Positions 8,891-17,142 of a DNA stretch of 64,000 nucleotides are shown piece by piece (position 1 is the stretch's first letter; the number at the start of each line of letters is the position of its first letter). The notes beneath the pieces are model-generated. The model searched no databases. It was not told the origin of the DNA and saw nothing but the letters and a program-made list of their open reading frames with translations. The DNA comes from Nocardia sp. NBC_00416 (GTDB lineage Bacteria > Actinomycetota > Actinomycetes > Mycobacteriales > Mycobacteriaceae): positions 2,420,501 through 2,484,500 of the forward strand of contig NZ_CP107932.1 of the NCBI RefSeq assembly GCF_036032445.1, given 5' to 3'. The position numbers and the translations under genes are program-made.

Positions 8891-9601
8891 ATGAGCGCCT
8901 TCGTGCCGGAGCAGACGTCGTTGACCGACCAGGTCTACGGCGAACTGCTGCGCGCCATCCAGGCGGGCGAACTACCGGCGGGCACCCTGCACTCGGTGGT
9001 CGAGTTGTCCGCCAAGCTCGGCGTCTCGCGCACCCCGGTCCGCGAGGCGTTCCAGCGGATGGCCAGCAGCGGACTGGTCAAATTCGAACGCAGCCGCGGT
9101 GTGCGCATTCTGGAGATCTCGACGCGCGATATCGAAGAGATCTATTCACTGCGGATGCTGCTGGAGGTGCCCTCCGCACATCGGGCGGCCGGCCGGATGA
9201 CACCCGCGCTCCTGCAACCCGTCGAAGAGGCGTTCGCGGCGATGAAGCGGGCCACCGCGGCGGGCAGCGAACCGGATTTCCAACAGGCCGATATCGCCTT
9301 CCACGCCGCGATCCTGCACGCCGCCGGTAACGCCCGGGTCGTCGACGTCGCGGCGAATACCCGGATGCAGATGCTCGACCGGGGATTGTCCACCACCCAA
9401 ACCCGCACCCTCGACGATATTCTCATCGTGCACGAGCGCATTCTGACCGCACTGCGCAACCGCGACCCGGCCGCCGGCGCGACCACGATGCGTGATCATC
9501 TACTCGAGACCACCCAGTTGCTGATCGCCCAGTCGACCGGCGACCAGGCGCTCGCCGACGCCTACGCGCCGCCACCCCTGCCCATCGCCGGCGCGTTCTG
9601 A
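8891..9601 (+). CDS. GntR-family transcriptional regulator, FCD (FadR-like) subfamily
   Basis: A 236-residue regulator. Residues ~10-75 form the GntR winged helix (YGELLRAIQAGELPAGT, then LGVSRTPVREAFQRMASSGLV). The rest is an alpha-helical FCD ligand-binding domain with spaced histidines that bind metal in this family (FHAAILHAAGN, VHERIL, RDHLLETTQL). These proteins usually repress a catabolic operon until an acid intermediate binds. Three matching palindromes in this island are its natural targets, and it closes the plus-strand cluster, so it is probably the local regulator. Confidence 0.9.
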   Translation: MSAFVPEQTSLTDQVYGELLRAIQAGELPAGTLHSVVELSAKLGVSRTPVREAFQRMASSGLVKFERSRGVRILEISTRDIEEIYSLRMLLEVPSAHRAAGRMTPALLQPVEEAFAAMKRATAAGSEPDFQQADIAFHAAILHAAGNARVVDVAANTRMQMLDRGLSTTQTRTLDDILIVHERILTALRNRDPAAGATTMRDHLLETTQLLIAQSTGDQALADAYAPPPLPIAGAF

Positions 9602-9630
9602 CCTCGCCGCGTCCTCCCGCCCAGAGAGTC

Positions 9631-9657
9631 GGCCCACATCGCCCGCCGATGCGGGCC
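9631..9657 (+). terminator. Candidate hairpin terminator after gntR
   Basis: GGCCCACATCG pairs with CGATGCGGGCC (one A-C mismatch) around a 5-base loop, 30 bp after the gntR stop. There is no T-tract, as is common in GC-rich actinomycetes, so termination rests on the stem alone. Confidence 0.45.
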
Positions 9658-9790
9658 CCAACACGCGACAAGCGCCGCGCGATATCGCCGCCCGGGTGAG
9701 CCGCGGCGCCTGTGCGAGGATCGACTACGTTCGATTCCGACCGAGGCGACACCCGAGCGTTCGGTGCCGGTGACGATATGAGCGTGGGGT

Positions 9791-10825
9791 ATGGGACAGG
9801 CGATGCACTTGGGTTCCGGGCCCGCTCCGGCTGCTGACCGCAGTTTCGGCGTGCCCGCGTTGGACACGGTCCTCGGTCCTCCGGTGGCCGGGGAGAACAT
9901 CGTGTGGGGACTGGAAGACGATGTCGTACCCGGTATCCGTCGTCGGATCGAAGAGGGCGCGGGCGGCCGGGCCGTGCACTGTTCCCTCGACGGTCTCACC
10001 CGTGCGGCGGCCGAGGCCGCCGAGCGACGGGGCGCCACGATAATCGTGGACCTGACCGATGCGGCGGCCGCTCCTGGGACCGGGCGGCTGCGTGACTGTG
10101 CGCTGGCGGTGTTCGGTTCGTCGTCCACCTGCCACTGGCTGGTGCCGCGCACCGTGCTCGAGCATGCGGCATGGACCTGGGCCATGCAGTGCGTCCTCAT
10201 CGCCGACGCTGCCGAGGTCGCGGTGTATCGCGCGGACGGGCGCGCTGGGACGCCCCTGCGAGTGCCATTGGATTCCGCACCGGGCAGCGGTTTCCGGCGC
10301 TCACCGGTGAGCGCCTGGAACCTGGGCCGGGGACTGCGAGCCGCGCGGACCGAAAAAGGCTGGAGCCAGGCCGAACTCGGGCGCCGGGTGGGCGTGAGCG
10401 CCAGCGCGATCTCCCAGATGGAACGCGGACGGCTGGGGTTGTCGCTGGAGACCGTGATCGAGGTCGCCGACCAGTTCGGCATCGCCATCGACCAACTGCT
10501 CCGCGGCGGCGCCGCCGATTTCGTCGTCGTGGAGAACCGGCCGGGTATCGGACCCGACCATTCCGCTGCCCGCCCGGTCGCCCGCGGCGAGTCGGTGGCG
10601 CGCGAATCCTTGCACACCTATGTGCTGGGCGGCGGCGGGACACTCACTCCGCCGGTCGGTCCGAGCGGTCGGGTCACCGTGCTGATCGGCTCCGGCCGGG
10701 TCGCCGTCGAGCGATCACCGCAGCGCACGATGGCGCGGGCGGGTGACATCGTCGGGGTGAACCGCGCGCAGGGTTTCTCGATCTCGAATCTGGGAGCCGA
10801 GAACGCCGTCATCTTCTGCCTCTAG
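9791..10825 (+). CDS. XRE-family regulator with extra N-terminal domain and C-terminal cupin-like tail
   Basis: A 344-residue protein in three parts. Residues ~178-240 are a clear XRE helix-turn-helix (GLRAARTEKGWSQAELGRRVGVSASAISQMERG read in pieces). After it comes a small cupin-like region ending AGDIVGVNRAQGF, as in many metabolic XRE-cupin regulators. The N-terminal ~170 residues are unusual: FGVPALDTVLG and GENIVWGLEDD resemble the opening of KaiC/RecA-like ATPases, but no Walker A P-loop is present. An alternative start is the ATG at 9803. No strong ribosome site is visible. It precedes the monooxygenase-transporter operon and is the likely regulator. Confidence 0.75.
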   Translation: MGQAMHLGSGPAPAADRSFGVPALDTVLGPPVAGENIVWGLEDDVVPGIRRRIEEGAGGRAVHCSLDGLTRAAAEAAERRGATIIVDLTDAAAAPGTGRLRDCALAVFGSSSTCHWLVPRTVLEHAAWTWAMQCVLIADAAEVAVYRADGRAGTPLRVPLDSAPGSGFRRSPVSAWNLGRGLRAARTEKGWSQAELGRRVGVSASAISQMERGRLGLSLETVIEVADQFGIAIDQLLRGGAADFVVVENRPGIGPDHSAARPVARGESVARESLHTYVLGGGGTLTPPVGPSGRVTVLIGSGRVAVERSPQRTMARAGDIVGVNRAQGFSISNLGAENAVIFCL

Positions 10826-11050
10826 GAGCCAGCGCGCGCAGAAGGCTAGCACCCGGGACGGCAGCACACCGGACTTAAACAAGTGATGATTAATAACAGC
10901 GCGCATCTTCGCCACGGACTGTAATTATTACTTCAGTGATTCGAGGTCGGCTGCCGTGAGGTCCCGGCTGCACCAGTGCTGTGCCCATCCAGCTGCAGGC
11001 TTCGTGATCCGCTCCGGACTCCCGCCAGTGCTTGCTAGGAAGGTTCATCC

Positions 11051-12442
11051 ATGCCGCGGCCGCCGCTCTACAACGCATTCCTGCATCTGACGCCCAACCA
11101 TCACAGTCACGGGTTCTGGCGGACACCGGAAGGACAGGTCCAGTACGGGTACAAGGACCTCGATCCCTATATCGATGTCGTGCGGATCCTGGAGCGGGGC
11201 CGCATCGATACGCTGTTCATCGCCGATGTGGTCGGCGTCTACGACCTGGACTTCGGGGACGGCACCACCACCATCCGCGCGGGTTCGCAGTTCCCCGAGA
11301 ACGACCCGGTCACCATCGTGTCCGCGCTCGGCCACGTCACCGAGCATCTCGGTATCGCGATCACCAGCAATATCATCCAGGACCACCCGTTCTCCTTCGC
11401 CCGGCGCCTGTCGTCGCTGGACCATTACACGAACGGACGCGTCGCCTGGAATATCGTCACGTCCTACCTGAGCAACGGTTTCCGCAACTACGGCTACGAC
11501 TCGATCGTCGGCCACGACGAGCGTTACCAATGGGCTCAGGAATACGTCGATGTCACCTACAAGCTGTGGGAGCACTCCTGGGAAGACGGGGCGGTGCTGC
11601 ACCGCCCGGAGACCGGGGAGTTCTTCGATCCGGCCAAGATCCACACCATCGACCACGAAGGCCCGCGCTACAAGGTTCAGGGTCCGCACCTGGTGGAGCC
11701 GTCACCGCAGCGTACGCCCGTATTGTTCCAGGCCGGGAACTCTTCTGCGGGACGCGAATTCGCGGTACGCAACGGCGAGGTCACCTTCCTGCCCTCGCTC
11801 ACGCCGCGAACCGCGCGCGCGGATATCGCGGTGCTCGACGACCTGCTCCGCACCGTGGGCAGATCGCCCGCCGCCCTCAAGAAGATCGTCGCACTGTCCA
11901 CCGTCGTCGGTTCCACGGAAGAGGAAGCGCGACGCAAACAGGATTACTTCCGGAGCAACGTCGACTTCGACGCGCTCCAGGCCTTCTGGAGCGGAGGCAG
12001 CGGTATCGACCTGTCCTCGGTCGACCCGGATACCCCGCTGGCCGAACTCGCCGAACGGGTGAAACTCGGCGATCATGTGCGGTCGATCTTTCGGGCCGCG
12101 GCGGAATCCCAGACCGATCCGGCCACCGTGTCCTGGCGCGACTATCTGCTGGACAACGGACTGCTCCCCGGAAAGTTCGCCGGGACACCCGAACAGATCG
12201 CCGACCACGTGGCCGAGTGGGTCGAGGCCGGAGTCGACGGCTTCAACGTGGTGCCGATCACTACCCTCGGCTGGTGGAGTGAATGGGTCGACCACGTCGT
12301 CCCCGTACTGCAGGAGCGCGGGCTGGCCCAACGCGAGTACACCGAGGGCACCCTGCGCCACAAGATCTTCGGTGACGGCGACCGGATCGACTCGGGACAT
12401 CGCGCCCACCAGGTCGGGCTGTCCGCGCCGGCCGCGATCTGA
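11051..12442 (+). CDS. LLM-class flavin-dependent monooxygenase, NtaA/SnaA/DszA family
   Basis: A 463-residue FMNH2-dependent monooxygenase. Family marks are the N-terminal NAFLHLTPNHHSHGFWR, LFIADVVGVYD, GRVAWNIVTSYL and EPSPQRTPVLFQAGNSS. Relatives oxidise sulfones (DszA), nitrilotriacetate (NtaA) or related compounds using reduced flavin from a separate reductase; no reductase gene is nearby. AGGAAGG lies before the start. Ten bases separate it from the DszC-like gene, and an importer follows, so the pair probably acts on an imported organosulfur or heteroatom compound. It is a paralogue of the enzyme at 36559. Confidence 0.9.
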   Translation: MPRPPLYNAFLHLTPNHHSHGFWRTPEGQVQYGYKDLDPYIDVVRILERGRIDTLFIADVVGVYDLDFGDGTTTIRAGSQFPENDPVTIVSALGHVTEHLGIAITSNIIQDHPFSFARRLSSLDHYTNGRVAWNIVTSYLSNGFRNYGYDSIVGHDERYQWAQEYVDVTYKLWEHSWEDGAVLHRPETGEFFDPAKIHTIDHEGPRYKVQGPHLVEPSPQRTPVLFQAGNSSAGREFAVRNGEVTFLPSLTPRTARADIAVLDDLLRTVGRSPAALKKIVALSTVVGSTEEEARRKQDYFRSNVDFDALQAFWSGGSGIDLSSVDPDTPLAELAERVKLGDHVRSIFRAAAESQTDPATVSWRDYLLDNGLLPGKFAGTPEQIADHVAEWVEAGVDGFNVVPITTLGWWSEWVDHVVPVLQERGLAQREYTEGTLRHKIFGDGDRIDSGHRAHQVGLSAPAAI

Positions 12443-12451
12443 GGCGGCGCC

Positions 12452-13672
12452 GTGACCATCGAAACCCACTCTGTTCCAGCCGACCCGGCGATACGACGCG
12501 CACAATTCGCCGACCTTTTCGCACGCATCTCGGCGACCGCAGTGCACCGCGACGCCCACCGGGAGAACCCGCACGACCTCGTACGCGCACTGGGACGCGC
12601 CGGCTTCGGCGCGCTGCGGGTGCCGGAGCAGTACGGGGGCGGCGGCGTCTCGCTGACCGAACTGACCGAACTGTTACTGGAGCTGGCGACCGCGGACAGC
12701 AATTTCCCGCAGATCCTGCGCGCCCACTTCCTGTACACCGAGGCGCTGCTGCACGCCCCCGAATCCGACGACCGGACCCGATGGTTGCGACGGATCGGTT
12801 CCGGTGACCTGTTCGGCGGCGCCTACACCGAGCGGACCGCGAGCAATCGAACACATTTCGGCACGAGCATCGCGACCCGCGACGACAGGAGGATCGTCGA
12901 CGGCGCGAAGTACTACAGCACCGGCTCGCTCTACGCGGACTGGATCATCACTGCGGGCGAAGCCGAGAACGGGGTGACCCATGTGGTCGTCGCCGCGCAC
13001 GCCCCCGGCGTGGAACTCGTGGACGACTGGAACGGTTTCGGCCAGCGGCTGACCGCCAGCGGTACGACCCGCTTCACCGACGTCGACATCACCGATACCC
13101 CGCAGCTGCCCGACGGGCTCGCACCGGGCAGCTACGGAACGTCGCTGGCCCAGTTCTGGCATATCGTCGCACTCGCGGGAATCGCGCGACGGCTGCACGC
13201 CGACGTCGTCGACTACGTCCGCGAGCGCAAGCGATACTTCAGCCAGGGCGCGGCACTGCTGCCGCGTGCGGATCCGGTGGTGCAATCGGTCGTCGGTGAG
13301 ATCGGTGCGGCGAAATTCGTCGCCGAGACCGTCGCACGCCGGATCGGCGCTGCTCTCGCCGATCTCGATGCGTCGGTGACGACCGGCACGGTCACCGAGG
13401 CCGAATACGACGCCGTGGAGATCGACGTCTACCGGGCACAGGTCAGCGTGATCGATACCGTCCTGGCCGCGACCGGCCGGGCCTTCGACGTCGGTGGGGC
13501 CTCGGCCCTCGGCGCCGACAAGGGCTGGGATCGGCACTGGCGCAATGCGCGCACGCTGGCGAGCCACAATCCCACCCCGCATCGGCTGGTCAGCATCGGT
13601 GACTACGACCTCAACACCACCTCCCCGTTCCGCGGCTGGCTCAGTGGCATCGACCTGAGGAACCGCCCGTGA
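12452..13672 (+). CDS. Acyl-CoA-dehydrogenase-fold flavin monooxygenase (DszC/SfnC-like)
   Basis: A 406-residue protein of the acyl-CoA dehydrogenase superfamily, closest in type to DszC/SfnC FMNH2-dependent monooxygenases. Visible signs are the N-terminal helical domain with FGALRVPEQYGGGG, the middle beta domain around VDGAKYYSTGSLYADWI, and a C-terminal helical domain ending with GASALGADKGWDRHWRNARTLASHNP, where H-N-P replaces the acyl-CoA dehydrogenase catalytic region. Start is GTG. The stop overlaps the transporter start by 4 bp (GTGA), indicating translational coupling. In the Dsz pathway a DszC-like enzyme acts before a DszA-like one; the desulfinase DszB is missing here. Confidence 0.86.
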   Translation: MTIETHSVPADPAIRRAQFADLFARISATAVHRDAHRENPHDLVRALGRAGFGALRVPEQYGGGGVSLTELTELLLELATADSNFPQILRAHFLYTEALLHAPESDDRTRWLRRIGSGDLFGGAYTERTASNRTHFGTSIATRDDRRIVDGAKYYSTGSLYADWIITAGEAENGVTHVVVAAHAPGVELVDDWNGFGQRLTASGTTRFTDVDITDTPQLPDGLAPGSYGTSLAQFWHIVALAGIARRLHADVVDYVRERKRYFSQGAALLPRADPVVQSVVGEIGAAKFVAETVARRIGAALADLDASVTTGTVTEAEYDAVEIDVYRAQVSVIDTVLAATGRAFDVGGASALGADKGWDRHWRNARTLASHNPTPHRLVSIGDYDLNTTSPFRGWLSGIDLRNRP

Positions 13673-15636
13673 ACCTGCTCGGATACGCATCGATGGGACT
13701 GTCCACCGGCGGTGCGTACGCGTTGGTCGCACTGGGCTTGGTGGCCGCCTATCGGGGCACCGGTGTCATCAATTTCGCGCAGGGTGCGCTGGGCATGTTC
13801 GGCGCCTACGCGTTCTGGAAGTCGTTCACACAGGCCGGTATCCCGGTCGGGGTCGCGATCGTGTTCGGCGTCCTGGTGAGCGCCGCGATCGGTGTGGGCT
13901 TCTTCGCGCTGATCGGGCGGCGGCTCGCCCAGGCGCCCGCCGTCACGAAGATCCTCATCACCATCGGGCTGATGCTGGTGCTGGAAGCGGTGGTCCGCAT
14001 CACGTGGACCAACCACCAGGAAACGGTGACTCCTTTTCTGGTCTCCGGCGGTTTCGAGGTCGGCGGTATCCGGGTCCAGTCCATCAGCGTCCTGCTCGCC
14101 GGCGTCGCCGTGGTGGCGACCGCGGCCCTGCACGTGCTGTTCACCCGGACGAGCTTCGGTCATATCACGACCGCACTGCGGGATACCGATCTGGGCGCGC
14201 AATCCATCGGTATCAATCCCCGGCTGTGGGGTTCGGTGGCCTGGGGCCTGTCCGGCGCACTCGCCGCGGTCAGCGCGATCCTGGTGTCCCCGATCACCCA
14301 GCTCTCCCCGACCGCGCTGACCACCCTGCTGGTGCCCGCCTTGGGCGCCGCCCTCGCGGCCCGGTTCACCAGCTTTCCGATCGCACTGGCCGTCGGGCTC
14401 GGCGCCGGAGTTCTCGAAGGCCTGTTCACCGGGCTCGTCGACGCCCAGGTGGCGCGAGCGATACCGCAGGTGATGGCGCTTCTCGTACTGCTGGTGACGG
14501 CGCGGACCGATATGCGCCGGGGTACCCGCGAGGTACAGGCCGTCTTCCATGTCGGGACCGGCCGCATCAGCTGGGCATGGGCCGGTATCGGCGGCGCGGT
14601 CGTCCTGGTCCTGATCTACACCACGCTGGGAACTGTCGTCGACGCCCTGAGCCTGACCGCGATCTTCGGCCTCGTCGCCCTGGGAATCGTCGTATCGATC
14701 GGATACACCGGCCAGGTCAACGCACTTCCGCTCGGTGTCGCGGGTGCCGCGATGATCGTATTCGGCGCGGTCAGTGACAGTGGCGGCTCACTGTACGTAT
14801 CCGCCGCCGCCGCTGTCGCCACCGGCGTCGCCGCCGCCGGGCTGCTGAGCGCACTGTTCGTCAACGCCCGGATCTACGAGGTCACCATCGGCGCGCTCGC
14901 GGTCGCGTCCATCCTGCAGACCGTGGTGTTCTCGGTCGACTTCTTCTTCAACGGTCGCAGCGGTTGGGCGGTCGGTGACACCACTGTGCTGGGGATCGAT
15001 ATCAGCAATATCACCAACCCCCGCGGATTCGCGGTCGCGGCCTGGGCCGTGTTCCTCATCGCACTGGTCGTGGTCGCCAATATCCGCCGCTCCGCGGTCG
15101 GCCGCTACATCTTGTCGGTACGACAGGACGAAAGGCTGCCTGCCGCACTCGGTATCGTCGCCGCCCGTGCCAAGTTCACCGGCCTCCTGATCTCCTCGGC
15201 GCTGTGGGGACTGGCGGGCGCGCTGTTCGCCGTGCAGCGCGGCTTCATCGCCAAAGGCGATATCCAGCTGGAGGGCTTCAGCTATTCGGACTCGCTGGCG
15301 CTCATCGCCTTCGTCATCCTCGCCGGATCGGGATATCTGGTCGGCGCCGTCCTCGCGGGGGCTTTCGCACCCGGCGGATTGCTGTCCCATCTGCTGTCCT
15401 TCGCCCCTGATGTCAACGACTGGTTGTCGTTGTTCTTCGCCGCCAACATGATCTGGGTCCTCGCCGCCGAACCCGACGGCGTCATCGGTCAGTTCTTCCG
15501 GGTCCGCGGCGGTCTCCTACAACGCCTGCCCGCGCTCGCGGGGGTACTGGGAGCGCGCCCGACGAGCACCGGGCGCACCGCGGACACCGCTATCGCAGAG
15601 AAAGGGGAAGCCGGTGTCACAGCTGGAGATACGTGA
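13669..15636 (+). CDS. Branched-chain-type ABC permease, LivH-LivM fusion
   Basis: A 655-residue membrane protein that joins two permeases usually made as separate chains. The N-terminal half (~1-290) is LivH-like (GLSTGGAYALVALGL, GVINFAQGALGMFGAY). The second half (~300-625) is LivM-like with NALPLGVAGAAM and RQDERLPAALGI. Start is GTG overlapping the previous stop by 4 bp, and the end overlaps the ATPase gene by 23 bp, so the transporter genes form one operon. A single-chain heterodimer keeps the two halves at fixed stoichiometry. Substrate unknown. Confidence 0.9.
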   Translation: MNLLGYASMGLSTGGAYALVALGLVAAYRGTGVINFAQGALGMFGAYAFWKSFTQAGIPVGVAIVFGVLVSAAIGVGFFALIGRRLAQAPAVTKILITIGLMLVLEAVVRITWTNHQETVTPFLVSGGFEVGGIRVQSISVLLAGVAVVATAALHVLFTRTSFGHITTALRDTDLGAQSIGINPRLWGSVAWGLSGALAAVSAILVSPITQLSPTALTTLLVPALGAALAARFTSFPIALAVGLGAGVLEGLFTGLVDAQVARAIPQVMALLVLLVTARTDMRRGTREVQAVFHVGTGRISWAWAGIGGAVVLVLIYTTLGTVVDALSLTAIFGLVALGIVVSIGYTGQVNALPLGVAGAAMIVFGAVSDSGGSLYVSAAAAVATGVAAAGLLSALFVNARIYEVTIGALAVASILQTVVFSVDFFFNGRSGWAVGDTTVLGIDISNITNPRGFAVAAWAVFLIALVVVANIRRSAVGRYILSVRQDERLPAALGIVAARAKFTGLLISSALWGLAGALFAVQRGFIAKGDIQLEGFSYSDSLALIAFVILAGSGYLVGAVLAGAFAPGGLLSHLLSFAPDVNDWLSLFFAANMIWVLAAEPDGVIGQFFRVRGGLLQRLPALAGVLGARPTSTGRTADTAIAEKGEAGVTAGDT

Positions 15637-16408
15637 CCTCACCGTCGCCATCGGCGCGAGCACGATCGTCTCGAACGTATCGCTCACGGTCGCCCCGGGA
15701 GTGATCGTCGGGCTGCTCGGCGCCAATGGCGCCGGGAAGAGCACGATCGTGGATGCCGTCGCCGGATATCAGCCGATCCGGTCGGGTGCGGTGCGACTGG
15801 GTGGACGTGACCTCACCCGGCGCACCGCCGCGGCCCGCGCGAGACTCGGGGTGACCCGCACTTTTCAGGACTATCTGCTGTTCGAGGATCTCACCGTCGA
15901 AGAGAACATCCGCACGGCCGCGGAGATCGGGGTACGGAAATCACTGCTGCGTGATGTCTGCCGTTTCGGCAGCTCACTGCCGTCGGTGCGGCGCCACACC
16001 GACGAGATCATTCGAACCCACGGCCTGGAACGGTACCGGACAACCCGAGTGGAGCAGCTTTCCCTCGGTTGGCATGCCCGGGTCAACCTGGCTCGAGCAG
16101 CGGCGCAGAATCCGCGAGTGCTCCTGCTCGACGAGCCCGCCGCGGCCCTGAGCCCGGACGCCCGCGGCGCCGTCGTCGACACCATCCGCACGCTCCGAGA
16201 TGTCCACGGGCTCGGAATACTTCTGGTCGAACACAATCTGGATGTCGTCACCGCCGTCTGCGACGAGATCTGCATCCTCGAGGAAGGCCGGATCATCGCG
16301 CACGGGCCCACGGCCGAGATACTCCGACGGCCCGAGGTCCGCACCATCTACTTCGGTGAGCAGCCCGAGGAACACGAGCTCGAACACGCGGCGGGAGCCG
16401 GCCGGTGA
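15614..16408 (+). CDS. Branched-chain-type ABC transporter ATPase (LivG-like)
   Basis: A 264-residue ATPase with Walker A GANGAGKST (residues 36-44), a TRTFQDYLLFEDLTV Q-loop region, Walker B VLLLDEPAAALS and switch histidine in LLVEHNLDVV. The ABC signature reads LSLGWHA in place of the usual LSGGQ, which is atypical. It begins with GTG inside the end of the permease gene and overlaps the next ATPase by 4 bp. It pairs with LivF-like protein downstream to power import. Confidence 0.9.
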   Translation: MSQLEIRDLTVAIGASTIVSNVSLTVAPGVIVGLLGANGAGKSTIVDAVAGYQPIRSGAVRLGGRDLTRRTAAARARLGVTRTFQDYLLFEDLTVEENIRTAAEIGVRKSLLRDVCRFGSSLPSVRRHTDEIIRTHGLERYRTTRVEQLSLGWHARVNLARAAAQNPRVLLLDEPAAALSPDARGAVVDTIRTLRDVHGLGILLVEHNLDVVTAVCDEICILEEGRIIAHGPTAEILRRPEVRTIYFGEQPEEHELEHAAGAGR

Positions 16409-17103
16409 GCACATCGGACGACGCTGGACTCCGGGTCAGCGGACTCACGGTCGACTACGGAAACGGCTCGGGACTACGCGATTTCGATCTGTCCGTGCGG
16501 CCGGGCCAGGTCACCTGTGTCATCGGACGCAACGGCGCGGGCAAATCCAGTGCGCTGCTCGGGATAGCCGGCTTCGTAGCGCCTGCCGCCGGTTCGGTGG
16601 TGATCGACGGGACACCGGTGACGGGTCCGCCCTATCGGCGCTGCCGCCGCCACATCTCACTCGTGGTCAAGGGACGGTCGTTGTTCGCGAGTCTGACTCT
16701 CGCCGAGAATCTGTCGTTGGCCGGGATCGACCACGACGAATTCTTCGGTTTGTTCCCGCAACTGGCCGGGCGGCGACACGTGGCGGCCGGGAGTCTCAGC
16801 GGCGGCCAGCAACAACTCGCCGCCGTCGGCCGCGCCCTACTCCGCGATGTCCGGGTGGTGCTGCTCGACGAGCTGACCTTCGGACTCAGTCCGGCGGTCC
16901 GGTCACTGATCGCCCAGGTGGTGCGGGACGAGGCAACCCGTCGCGAACTCGCCGTGGTCGTCGTCGAACAACATGTCGAGACCGCACTCGCGATCGCCGA
17001 CCGCACGGTGGTGCTCGCCGAAGGGCGGACCGTTCTCGACCTGCCGACCGAGGAACTGGCCACCCGCACCGAACTGGTCGAACAGACCTATCTCCATCCC
17101 TGA
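16405..17103 (+). CDS. Branched-chain-type ABC transporter ATPase (LivF-like)
   Basis: A 232-residue ATPase with Walker A GRNGAGKSS, signature LSGGQQQLAAVGRALL, Walker B VVLLDELTFGLSP (Leu in place of the usual Pro) and switch histidine in VVVEQHVETAL. GTG start in a GTGA overlap with the LivG-like gene. Second nucleotide-binding subunit of the importer. The binding protein follows after 39 bp. Confidence 0.9.
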   Translation: MSTSDDAGLRVSGLTVDYGNGSGLRDFDLSVRPGQVTCVIGRNGAGKSSALLGIAGFVAPAAGSVVIDGTPVTGPPYRRCRRHISLVVKGRSLFASLTLAENLSLAGIDHDEFFGLFPQLAGRRHVAAGSLSGGQQQLAAVGRALLRDVRVVLLDELTFGLSPAVRSLIAQVVRDEATRRELAVVVVEQHVETALAIADRTVVLAEGRTVLDLPTEELATRTELVEQTYLHP

Positions 17104-17142
17104 TCAGCGTCGCATCACAAAGAAAGCCGGAGTTCGAAGAAT

